A stretch of DNA of 7,680 nucleotides, from contig SLOS01000038.1 in assembly GCA_007132365.1 (NCBI GenBank), positions 1 to 7,680 of the forward strand. The letters run 5' to 3'. The notes below the pieces were generated by a model. That model ran no database searches. It was not told the origin of the DNA and worked only from the letters and a program-made list of their open reading frames with translations. Shown piece after piece: positions 1 to 6,579 of this stretch (positions within the stretch are counted from its first letter, which is position 1; each line of letters begins with the position of its first letter). Source of the stretch: Bacteroidales bacterium (lineage in GTDB: Bacteria > Bacteroidota > Bacteroidia > Bacteroidales > PUMT01). The translations under genes were made by a program, and so were the position numbers.

Positions 1-2
1 AT

Positions 3-509
3 CTGCAGGAACTGACTTTTGAAGGTTATGCGCCAAACGGAGTTGCTGTTTTCATAGAATGCCTCACCGATAATCATCTGCGTACTGTCGGGAGCATAAA
101 GTCGATTTTTAATAAACGGGGAGGAAGTCTTGGAACCCATGGATCGGTTGCATTCCTTTTTGACCGCAAGGGGATGATCACCGTTCCTTCAGAAAAAATA
201 GCAGATGCCGAATCATTTGAACTTGAGGTTATTGATGCGGGAGCTGAAGATATTGAGGTAAATGAAAGTGTTTACTATATTACCACATCCATGGAAGATT
301 TTGGCAAGGTGAGAAAAAAGATTGAGGAGATGGGGATAGAACCGGAAAATGCAGAGCTTCAGCGCATACCGAATGATCTCAAACAGCTGGATGCGGGTGA
401 TGCAGTTAAAATTCTCAAAATCGTCGAAGAGTTTGAAGACGATGACGATGTTCAGAATGTATATCACAATCTTGATGTTACCGATGAGGTGGCAAGTGCC
501 ATGGAGTAA
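3..509 (+). CDS. yebC: YebC/TACO1-family regulator or translation factor (5' truncated by window edge)
   Basis: The reading frame is open from base 3 to a TAA at 507-509 and gives 168 residues. Full-length family members are about 240-250 residues, so roughly the first 75-80 are outside the window. The visible part starts near the family's second domain: EGYAPNGVAVFIECLTDN, then RTVGSIKSIFNKRGGSLG and GSVAFLFDRKG, all close to the YebC consensus. It ends in an acidic tail with DDDDVQNVYHNLD, the usual YebC C-terminus. The first in-frame ATG (174) is an internal methionine, not the start. YebC proteins are cytosolic; some were described as DNA-binding regulators (PmpR), and the mitochondrial TACO1 and some bacterial members act in translation. 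Which role applies here cannot be read from the sequence. The gene converges on the AbgT-type transporter. Identification is firm; function is known only at family level. Confidence 0.95.
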   Translation: MQELTFEGYAPNGVAVFIECLTDNHLRTVGSIKSIFNKRGGSLGTHGSVAFLFDRKGMITVPSEKIADAESFELEVIDAGAEDIEVNESVYYITTSMEDFGKVRKKIEEMGIEPENAELQRIPNDLKQLDAGDAVKILKIVEEFEDDDDVQNVYHNLDVTDEVASAME

Positions 510-587
510 AAAATATCCTCATCCATCCGGCACCGGCTGTACTTGATAATATTCAGGCATAAATTTCTTTCCACTTGAAGGTATTAC

Positions 588-612
588 TTGTCTCTTTCCC
601 CGAAAGGGATAA
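588..612 (+). terminator. Inverted repeat downstream of yebC, possible terminator
   Basis: TTGTCTCTTTC (588-598), a CCC loop and GAAAGGGATAA (602-612) can form an 11-bp stem with two G:U pairs. The wobbles only pair in the plus-strand transcript (they become C:A on the other strand), so the structure fits the yebC side of this convergent gap. No clean T-run follows (only TTATCTTTC), so it may be a weak or factor-dependent 3' end, or only RNA-stabilising. The rest of 510-624 holds nothing else recognisable. Confidence 0.4.
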
Positions 613-624
613 CAGCCTTATCTT

Positions 625-2169
625 TCACTGAATATAAATCGGCCCGTCAGGTCCGAGAGGAATGCCAAGATAAACCCAAAGAACCATCAGCAGTGTCCAG
701 AAAATGGTAAGAAAAATTGTATATGGCAGCATTGTTGAGATGATTGTACCGATACCATACCGTTCATCGTATTTCTGTGCGAAAGTTACTATCAGCGCAA
801 AGTAACTCATCATGGGGGTTATCAGGTTAGTGAGCGAATCGCCTATCCTGAATGCAGCCTGGGTAATGCCGGGATGGTAGGGATTGTCAAGCAGCATCAG
901 CATGGGAATGAACACCGGTGCTATTATGGCCCATTTGGCAGAGGCACTACCCATGAAGAGGTTGATGAATGCCGAAAGAAAAACAAAAGAGACGATCAGC
1001 ATAGGACCGGTGAATCCTATATCTCTTAATCCGGAGGCCCCTTTGATTGCAATAATCAACCCAAGGTTACTGTAATTGAAGAAGTAGACGAACTGGGCAG
1101 CAAAGAAAACCAGCACTATATAACCGCCCATACCTGACATTGACCTGATAATGTGTTTCATCAGATCTTTGTCGTTTTTAATGGTTCCAACAATGATACC
1201 GTATACGAGAGCGGGTATGAAAAAGAAAAGCAGGATTCCGATTATTATCCCGTCAAAAAATGGGGAATGGAGGACCGAACCTGTTTCGGGATCGCGCAGC
1301 AATCCGTTTTCCGGAATAACCGTCAGGCTCATAAGGGCTACGAAAGCCAGGCTGACAATGCCTGCCCATCTTAACCCCCTGGTTTCTTCGGGGGTAAGCT
1401 GCTGTATGGCAAATTTCTCAGTGCTGCCTTCATATTTGCCAAGCCTGGGCTCAACAATCCTGTCGGTTACCCAGGTGCCGACGAACAGCACGACAAAGCT
1501 TGATGCTATCATGAAATAATAGTTCACGGCAGGGTTAATAACCATATCAGGAATGATAAGCTGGGCAGCGGATGTGGATATGCCTGCCAGTATCGGATCA
1601 ACCGAGCCGATTAAAAAATTTGCGCCAAAACCGCCACTCACACCGCAAAATGCGGCAGCAAGACCTGCCATGGGGTGTCTTCCCAATGCATGAAACAGCA
1701 TTGCACCAAGGGGAATAAGGATCACATAACCTGCCTCTACGGCGAGCCCGCTGATAATCCCTGCCAGTACAATTGCATATGTTATGAGCTTTGGCGGGGC
1801 ACTCAGCACCAGTGATCTGATCATAACGGCAAAAAGCCCTGTCCCTTCAGCAAGTCCTATTCCCACCATAACCACAAGTACATAACCGAGGGGAGGGAAC
1901 CTCAGAAAATTACCCAGAATATTGGTATACATCCACCTTATACCATCTGCACTCAGAAGGTTGTTAACCGTAACTATGCTATCATCCACCGGATGTACTG
2001 CAGAAGTTCCCATCCAGTATGTTAAAACTGACAGTAAGACGACAAAAAGAGCCAGAAGTGCAAAGATCGTTGCAGGATGAGGGAGTTTGTTACCTATTAT
2101 TTCTATATAATCCAGCGATCTTGAAAATGCCCGTGAGAAAAAACCTCTATGTTTGCCTGGAACACTCAT
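625..2169 (-). CDS. abgT: AbgT-family inner-membrane transporter
   Basis: This 514-residue polytopic membrane protein matches the AbgT family in length (E. coli AbgT and Neisseria MtrF are just over 500) and in motifs. Near the N-terminus is IIGNKLPHPATIFALLAL (about 24-41), the family's opening signature before the first membrane helix. A re-entrant-type region follows at 176-195 (GVSGGFGANFLIGSVDPILA, with D191). A second conserved block is at 400-422 (NLFMGSASAKWAIIAPVFIP, with W413), then RIGDSLTNLITPM at 441-453 (R441, D444, P452). These Asp, Trp, Arg and Pro positions resemble those reported as important in MtrF/YdaH. Hydrophobic segments occur throughout, with a hydrophilic stretch at about 235-268. 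AbgT in E. coli imports p-aminobenzoyl-glutamate; MtrF and YdaH have been described as antimetabolite (sulfonamide) exporters. The substrate here is unknown and the symbol is family-level. No folate or hydrolase gene lies beside it. It appears monocistronic, between a convergent yebC and a divergent lipoprotein gene. Confidence 0.93.
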   Translation of the reverse strand: MSVPGKHRGFFSRAFSRSLDYIEIIGNKLPHPATIFALLALFVVLLSVLTYWMGTSAVHPVDDSIVTVNNLLSADGIRWMYTNILGNFLRFPPLGYVLVVMVGIGLAEGTGLFAVMIRSLVLSAPPKLITYAIVLAGIISGLAVEAGYVILIPLGAMLFHALGRHPMAGLAAAFCGVSGGFGANFLIGSVDPILAGISTSAAQLIIPDMVINPAVNYYFMIASSFVVLFVGTWVTDRIVEPRLGKYEGSTEKFAIQQLTPEETRGLRWAGIVSLAFVALMSLTVIPENGLLRDPETGSVLHSPFFDGIIIGILLFFFIPALVYGIIVGTIKNDKDLMKHIIRSMSGMGGYIVLVFFAAQFVYFFNYSNLGLIIAIKGASGLRDIGFTGPMLIVSFVFLSAFINLFMGSASAKWAIIAPVFIPMLMLLDNPYHPGITQAAFRIGDSLTNLITPMMSYFALIVTFAQKYDERYGIGTIISTMLPYTIFLTIFWTLLMVLWVYLGIPLGPDGPIYIQ

Positions 2170-2222
2170 AAAATATTTCTTTTGGATTAACGGCTTGTTG
2201 TATTATGCAACCTGAAAACCTT

Positions 2223-2230
2223 CAAATGTA
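2223..2230 (-). promoter_or_regulatory. Candidate -7 promoter box for the AbgT-type gene
   Basis: On the minus strand these bases read TACATTTG, an exact match to the Bacteroidota -7 consensus TAnnTTTG. The box ends 53 bases before the ATG at 2169, which would leave a leader of about 45-50 nt. I see no good TTTG at the expected -33 distance, only an A/T-rich tract, so this is a motif-only call. Confidence 0.35.
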
Positions 2231-2303
2231 GATGAAATTTTTTTTAATAAAAAAAATGTTTATTTTGACAGAATTATTTATCCTGTTATTGGGATCTGGC
2301 CAA

Positions 2304-2759
2304 ATGAGAATAGTTTATCCCTTCTGGTTTATTCTTTTATCTGCACTGATTCTTTCCTGTTCCGGCTTTGAAAGTATTGAAGTAGGCGATATAGATGATG
2401 TCAGGCTTAACCGGTTTGCCAACAGGTCCGTTGAGTTTGAAGTTTTAATGCCAATTGACAATCCCACTTCTTTCAGGTTCCGGATAGTAAATGTTGATCT
2501 TGATGTATACATAAACAACGAATATCTTGGCACTATCAGTAATGTTGACAATGTCCTGATCCCCTCAAGGTCATCTGAAATCTACACTTTTCCATTGAGG
2601 GTTCAATTCTCAAATATTCTGAAGGGTGCTGTTTCTATGTTCAATCTTTTTCTTGACCGGCAGGCAGAGATTGAGGTAAAAGGCAGGATCAGCGTTCGCT
2701 CTTTTCCTTTCATGAAAAGTATCGAGGTGGATGAAAAAACCCGTCTGCGGCTAAATTAA
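2304..2759 (+). CDS. Small lipoprotein with LEA14/WHy-like domain
   Basis: From the ATG at 2304 the product is 151 residues and begins with a clean lipoprotein signal: MRIVYPFW, a hydrophobic run, then LILSC with the lipidated cysteine at residue 19. The frame is open further upstream to ATG 2232, which would add 24 residues including a second hydrophobic segment; that longer form buries the lipobox at residue 43 and its start sits on the divergent promoter box, so I prefer 2304 (ATG 2256 is a third option). The mature part resembles LEA type 2 (LEA14/WHy) domains: VEFEVLMPIDNPTSFRFRI followed by NVDLDVYINNEYLGTI, an IPSRSSEIYTFPLRV strand, and a final ISVRSFPFMKSIEV strand. This beta-sandwich is found in envelope proteins of many bacteria with no defined reaction. 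It stands alone, divergent from the transporter. Domain call is moderate; role unknown. Confidence 0.72.
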   Translation: MRIVYPFWFILLSALILSCSGFESIEVGDIDDVRLNRFANRSVEFEVLMPIDNPTSFRFRIVNVDLDVYINNEYLGTISNVDNVLIPSRSSEIYTFPLRVQFSNILKGAVSMFNLFLDRQAEIEVKGRISVRSFPFMKSIEVDEKTRLRLN

Positions 2760-2795
2760 CTGCTTTCCCATTTATGGCAAGAGTAAGTATTGCCG

Positions 2796-2827
2796 TTTGG
2801 TTTTTAATTTGATTAATATTTAATTTG
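2796..2827 (+). promoter_or_regulatory. Candidate promoter for the SPOR-purF-like unit
   Basis: TTTG at 2796-2799 is followed after 20 bases by TTAATTTG at 2820-2827, one mismatch from the Bacteroidota -33/-7 pair (TTTG and TAnnTTTG) at the expected spacing. Transcription would start near 2834 and leave a leader of about 95 nt before the ATG at 2929. A second TTAATTTG lies at 2804-2811 without a matching upstream box. The rest of the 169-nt gap (2760-2928) is AT-rich and shows no gene. Confidence 0.4.
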
Positions 2828-2928
2828 CACATTGATCAGGTACATATAATAAATGTTCCGGATCCTGGTTTATTAATATTGCTGTGGTAAGGTCCATCAG
2901 GACAATATTTTATTTTAAATAATTACGG

Positions 2929-3378
2929 ATGGGATTTATAAGAACCGGGTATTTGGCTGCCCTTTTACTGTTTAACTCTTCTTTACTCTTTTCACAATCA
3001 TATACTTATAGTGACGGTTTCATGGACAGTGATAATGCTGGAAGATTAACTGTCAATCAGGATGAACGCCTGAATGAACTGGTGCGCCGCCATATTTCCA
3101 TCAATAAACAGGAAGAGGGTATTCCGGGTTACCGTATCAGGATATTTTCAGAATCAGGTCAGCTTGCCCGCCCCAATGCCACTAATGTCAGGGCAAGGTT
3201 CTTTAACAAATACCCGGATATTGAAACCTATCTGGTTTATGATGCTCCCAACTTCAAGGTCTATGTAGGCGATTTCAGAACAAGAAGTGAAGCCCTGAAA
3301 GTTCAGAGAAAGATAAGCCGGGACTATCCGTATTCTTTTATTATAAGTGACCGGATAAACTTCCCGCCCCTCGATTAA
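2929..3378 (+). CDS. Secreted SPOR-domain protein
   Basis: The 149-residue product starts with a signal peptide (MGFIRTGYLAALLLFNSSLLF, likely cleaved around residues 22-24, no lipobox cysteine), then a polar linker with a helical stretch (about 43-60). From about residue 67 to 145 it matches a SPOR fold: GYRIRIFSESG as first strand, a helix with RARFFNKYPDI, YLVYDAPNFKVYVGDF as the central strands, and TRSEALKVQRKI as the second helix. SPOR domains bind glycan strands lacking stem peptides in peptidoglycan, so a periplasmic location is expected; proteins with only a signal peptide and a short SPOR domain are common in Bacteroidota. The stop lies 10 nt before the PurF-like gene, so the two are probably co-transcribed. 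The domain identification is good; a particular division or remodelling role is inference. Confidence 0.83.
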   Translation: MGFIRTGYLAALLLFNSSLLFSQSYTYSDGFMDSDNAGRLTVNQDERLNELVRRHISINKQEEGIPGYRIRIFSESGQLARPNATNVRARFFNKYPDIETYLVYDAPNFKVYVGDFRTRSEALKVQRKISRDYPYSFIISDRINFPPLD

Positions 3379-3388
3379 TAATTAAAAA

Positions 3389-5308
3389 ATGACCGATTTA
3401 ATCAAGCATGAGTGTGGTATTGCTCTTATCCGGCTCCTGAAGCCACTTGAATACTACCAAGAAAAATATGGCACCTGGAGATACGGACTCGATAAGCTTT
3501 ACCTGCTTATGGAAAAACAGCATAATAGAGGACAGGATGGTGCGGGAGTAGTGAATATCAAGTTTGATCTGAGTCCGGGCAAACCCTACCTGTTTCGTCA
3601 CCGTTCCAACTCACCCTCTTCCATAAATGATGTTTTCAGTAAGATCAACAGGCATTTTACACCTATCGAGGAGAAAAATCCGGAATTGCTTGAAGATTCT
3701 GCATATGCCCGTGACAATATTCCCTTTGCCGGGGAGATTTATCTTGGGCACCTTCGCTACGGCACTTTCGGGAATACCAGCATTGAACATGTCCATCCGG
3801 TGATGAGGGAAAATAACTGGAAGTCCCGGAATCTGGTTCTCGCAGGAAACTTTAATCTAACCAATACGGATGAGCTTTTCAGGAAACTGATCGGTTTGGG
3901 CCAGCATCCCAAGGCATATTCAGATACTGTTACCATGCTGGAGAAAGTCGGACATTTTCTTGATGAAGAGAATCAGAACCTGTTCAGAAAATATAAGAAC
4001 GAAGGTTATTCAAACCAGGAAATATCGAAATTAATTGAATCAAATCTTGATGTGCACAAGGTCCTTGAAGATTCAAGCAAGGACTGGGACGGAGGATATA
4101 CTGTTGCAGGAATAATCGGGCATGGTGACACATTTGTGGCCCGTGACCCCTGGGGAATCAGGCCCGCATTTTATTATCATGATGATGAGGTTGTGGTAGT
4201 TACCTCTGAGAGGCCGGTAATACAAACCGTTTTGAATGTTCCATTGGATAAGGTAAAAGAACTGAGTCCGGGTAACGCCCTCCTGGTTAAGAAAGATGGC
4301 AGGATCATTGACAAAATGATACGGGTTCCGCATCAGCGGCTTGCCTGTTCTTTTGAACGGATTTATTTTTCAAGGGGAAGCGATGCAGATATTTACCGTG
4401 AAAGAAAGAAGCTGGGCGAACTGTTAACTCCTCAGATACTTAAGGCAATTGATAATGATCTGGTTAATACAGTCTTCTCATATATTCCGAATACTGCTGA
4501 ATCTGCATTCTACGGGATGATTAAAGGGATAGAGAATCATATGCTTGAGGAAAAAACCAGAAAAATAATTGCAGAAGGCGATAATTTAACTCCCGGGGAG
4601 ATTACAGCACTTATTGCCGCCAAACCCAGGGTTGAGAAGATAGCGATCAAGGATGTGAAATTACGTACCTTCATATCGCAGGAGAAAGCAAGGGATGACC
4701 TTGCAGGGCACGTCTATGACATTACCTATGGTACAATTGTACAGGGAGTGGACAACCTTGTGATAATTGATGATTCCATTGTCAGGGGAACTACATTAAA
4801 GAAAAGTATTTTAAAGATTCTCGACAGGCTTGCTCCCAAAAAGATCGTAATTGTATCCTCCTCTCCTCAAATACGGTATCCTGATTGTTATGGCATTGAT
4901 ATGACAAAACTAACCGACTTTGTTGCCTTTCATGCAGCCATTGAGCTTTTAAAAGATTCAAACAGAGAGGATGTTATAAGGGAGGTTTACAGGCTGTCCA
5001 AAGATCAGCAGCATCTTCCCAGGGAACAGATTGTAAACCACGTTAAGGAGATATACAGGCCTTTTACTCCTGAAGAAATATCGGCAAAGATCACCTCTCT
5101 GCTCAAACCTGCTGATCTGAAAGCAGAGGTTGAAATAGTCTATCAGACAATTGAAAACCTTCACTTAGCTTGTCCTAATGATAAGGGCGACTGGTACTTT
5201 ACCGGAAATTACCCTACACCGGGAGGGAACAAAGTTGTAAACACCTCTTTTGTCAATTATATTGAATCGCGAAACCAGAGATCTTACTGGGAGGCAGGAC
5301 AGGGGTAA
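3389..5308 (+). CDS. Long PurF-like amidophosphoribosyltransferase (class II glutamine amidotransferase)
   Basis: The 639-residue product has an N-terminal Ntn glutaminase domain and a C-terminal type I phosphoribosyltransferase domain in the order of PurF, which makes phosphoribosylamine from PRPP and glutamine in the first step of purine synthesis. C9 in KHECGIALIR is the expected nucleophile, exposed after removal of an 8-residue leader as in Bacillus PurF. Other glutaminase marks are HNRGQDGAG (45-53), GHLRYGT (120-126), GNFNLTN (153-159), SD (178-179) and RDPWGIRP (252-259). The PRPP loop LVIIDDSIVRGTT (457-469) is intact, with YGIDM at 501-505. It is well over 100 residues longer than ordinary PurF (about 470-510); extra segments lie at about 60-113, 190-230 and 385-425. 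The cysteine pair of Fe-S PurF enzymes just before FTGxYPT is replaced (GDWYFTGNYPT, 600-610), although C320, C500 and C595 exist. Bacteroidota often carry such a long form beside a normal PurF, so its true reaction is unsettled; I therefore give no symbol. The start has an A-rich leader and lies 10 nt after the SPOR gene. Confidence 0.87.
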   Translation: MTDLIKHECGIALIRLLKPLEYYQEKYGTWRYGLDKLYLLMEKQHNRGQDGAGVVNIKFDLSPGKPYLFRHRSNSPSSINDVFSKINRHFTPIEEKNPELLEDSAYARDNIPFAGEIYLGHLRYGTFGNTSIEHVHPVMRENNWKSRNLVLAGNFNLTNTDELFRKLIGLGQHPKAYSDTVTMLEKVGHFLDEENQNLFRKYKNEGYSNQEISKLIESNLDVHKVLEDSSKDWDGGYTVAGIIGHGDTFVARDPWGIRPAFYYHDDEVVVVTSERPVIQTVLNVPLDKVKELSPGNALLVKKDGRIIDKMIRVPHQRLACSFERIYFSRGSDADIYRERKKLGELLTPQILKAIDNDLVNTVFSYIPNTAESAFYGMIKGIENHMLEEKTRKIIAEGDNLTPGEITALIAAKPRVEKIAIKDVKLRTFISQEKARDDLAGHVYDITYGTIVQGVDNLVIIDDSIVRGTTLKKSILKILDRLAPKKIVIVSSSPQIRYPDCYGIDMTKLTDFVAFHAAIELLKDSNREDVIREVYRLSKDQQHLPREQIVNHVKEIYRPFTPEEISAKITSLLKPADLKAEVEIVYQTIENLHLACPNDKGDWYFTGNYPTPGGNKVVNTSFVNYIESRNQRSYWEAGQG

Positions 5309-5338
5309 GCCCGAGGTTTAACTTAAAGATTTGCCTGG

Positions 5339-5377
5339 CCCGGTTGCTGCCGGGGCTGATGCATCCGGATTATCCGG
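5339..5377. repeat. Two short inverted repeats in the convergent gap
   Basis: CCCGG (5339-5343) and CCGGG (5350-5354) form a 5-bp stem with a 6-nt loop; CCGGA (5365-5369) and TCCGG (5373-5377) form a second perfect 5-bp stem around TTA. They occupy most of the 81-nt gap between the convergent PurF-like and glsB genes. Neither is followed closely by a T-run; the only one (5396-5401) is 18 nt after the second stem and inside the last codons of glsB. They could be 3'-end structures for either gene; this is a weak call. Confidence 0.3.
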
Positions 5378-5389
5378 TGTGGACTGTTA

Positions 5390-6337
5390 TCAGGGTTTTT
5401 TCCGGATATAATACCTGACTCTCTGGTAAGTGGACACATGGCGATTGACTTTCTTTTCATACAGATCGTTCATAGTGATCATAATACCTGTTTCTTCCAC
5501 GTCTCCAAATGATTTATTTATTACTGTTCCGAATACCTTCATTGAAGGGGAGAGGTTCATATAGGCATTGATCAGTGGCGGTATCACTTCTGAAAGATTT
5601 CTGACACGATGGGAAAGTATTTTGTAATCTGCCTTATAATTATTTCCGTAAAATACTTTTTCAAGCTCTGCAACATCTATGTTCAGTTCAAGCGGATCCA
5701 TGGGCCGTACAAGTTCGTCCGGGTCTGGAAAATGCTTTTGCAGAAAATAAAGGATCAGATTCCTGGCTTCCCGGTTGAACCATTTGTACATTGTAACCTT
5801 GCCAAAAAAATACTTCATTTTCGGGTTATCCACCATTATGGCACCCAGTCCGTCCCACAAATTGTCAAGTGCAAATACACCTTTTCTGGCCCTGGCGGTG
5901 GACTGGTACGCAGGTTGAACGAATGACCTTCCCAGTTCAATCAGGTAGGGAAGATAATTACTGGTAAATTCATCAGAGAAATTAAAAAGCCTTGAGGTTG
6001 CAAATCTTTGAGGGTTTAGAGGTTTGTCAGCCGGGGGAATGTAAAACCTGTAGCCCCCAAGTATCTCCCTGTGCTTGGGATCCCAGACAATTAGCTGTTT
6101 ATAAGGCTCATCAGAAGTGTCAAAATCATCAAGATCAATATTTTTTCCGGTTCCTCCGCCTGCACGGCGGAAGGAAAGCTCTCTTAACCTTCCTATTTCA
6201 GTAATGATATTGGGAGAATTAATATGATCAATAATATAGAGTTCATTCCCGGCGTTGTTGGTTTTTCTTACAAATTTTGAAGGGGTCAGCTCTTTTTCAA
6301 TTATTTTCGCACTGACGGGAGCTATTATCGGTTCCAT
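5390..6337 (-). CDS. glsB: GlsB-like GNAT N-acyltransferase (amino-acid lipid synthesis)
   Basis: The 315-residue product matches the OlsB/GlsB branch of acyl-ACP-dependent GNAT N-acyltransferases, often labelled 'hemolysin' in genomes. In Bacteroides thetaiotaomicron GlsB adds a 3-hydroxy fatty acyl chain to the glycine nitrogen, the first step to glycine lipids. Visible blocks: KFVRKTNN (21-28), IGRLRELSFRRAGGGTG (48-64), FDTSDEPYKQLIVWDP (72-87), ILGGYRF (92-98), IELGRSFVQPAYQ (133-145), LDNLWDGLGA (157-166) and YFFGKVTMY (176-184). The last part (about 210-315) is the C-terminal extension typical of the Bacteroidota proteins. There is no signal peptide or membrane helix, so it should act on the cytosolic face. 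The start MEPIIAPV agrees with the N-terminus I recall for relatives, although no Shine-Dalgarno is visible. It lies downstream of glsA on the same strand. The amino acid acylated (glycine, ornithine or another) cannot be proved from sequence. Confidence 0.87.
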   Translation of the reverse strand: MEPIIAPVSAKIIEKELTPSKFVRKTNNAGNELYIIDHINSPNIITEIGRLRELSFRRAGGGTGKNIDLDDFDTSDEPYKQLIVWDPKHREILGGYRFYIPPADKPLNPQRFATSRLFNFSDEFTSNYLPYLIELGRSFVQPAYQSTARARKGVFALDNLWDGLGAIMVDNPKMKYFFGKVTMYKWFNREARNLILYFLQKHFPDPDELVRPMDPLELNIDVAELEKVFYGNNYKADYKILSHRVRNLSEVIPPLINAYMNLSPSMKVFGTVINKSFGDVEETGIMITMNDLYEKKVNRHVSTYQRVRYYIRKKP

Positions 6338-6579
6338 ATAATAATGAGAGGTTCGTATTTTTATGTTAAGGTCCGGTGTAAAAATACAACAAAATAGTAA
6401 CCAGCCTATGGCTGCTAAAATAATACTTTTTTAGAACGGATTTTATAAAATGTTCGAATAATTACGGTATAAATTCAAAATAAACCTTTTATCATCATTC
6501 CGGGTCTTTACCAGAGAATCAGATAGCCGGTTTTTGGAGGCTTGAAGTAAAAAAAGTGACTTTAAACCGTAAGGAATTT
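6338..6579 (-). other. Gene-free 242-nt spacer between glsA and glsB
   Basis: This AT-rich spacer holds no convincing coding frame. It is long for two genes of one pathway on one strand, which suggests that glsB may have its own promoter or that the leader is regulatory. The best -7-like box on the minus strand is TATTTTTA at 6379-6386 (one mismatch to TAnnTTTG), with no clear TTTG at -33. A short perfect inverted repeat lies at 6402-6414. Downstream of the glsA stop the minus strand has a T7 tract in CACTTTTTTTAC, but no strong stem directly before it, so an intrinsic terminator is not established. Confidence 0.4.
6402..6414. repeat. Short perfect inverted repeat upstream of glsB
   Basis: CAGCC (6402-6406), TAT, GGCTG (6410-6414) forms a 5-bp stem with a 3-nt loop. 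On the minus strand it is followed by a partly T-rich stretch (TTACTATTTTGTTG), so it could be a weak terminator for glsA or a protein site ahead of glsB. It is too short to assign with confidence. Confidence 0.25.

Noticed and set aside
526..536. CCGG-CA-CCGG palindrome after yebC
   Set aside because: A 2-nt loop is too tight for a hairpin and there is no T-tract; kept only as composition noise.
1151..1519. 122-codon plus-strand open frame opposite the transporter
   Set aside because: It lies wholly antisense to the strongly supported AbgT-type gene, and its predicted protein has no recognisable domain; a shadow frame.
2804..2811. First TTAATTTG as a second promoter for the SPOR gene
   Set aside because: It has no TTTG at the right upstream distance; the copy at 2820-2827 does.
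5396..5401. T6 run after the two inverted repeats, as an intrinsic terminator for the PurF-like gene
   Set aside because: It is 18 nt beyond the nearest stem and lies inside the last codons of glsB, so it does not form a standard stem-plus-T-tract.
5609..5926. 105-codon plus-strand open frame opposite glsB
   Set aside because: It is fully antisense to a conserved acyltransferase gene and looks like random composition.
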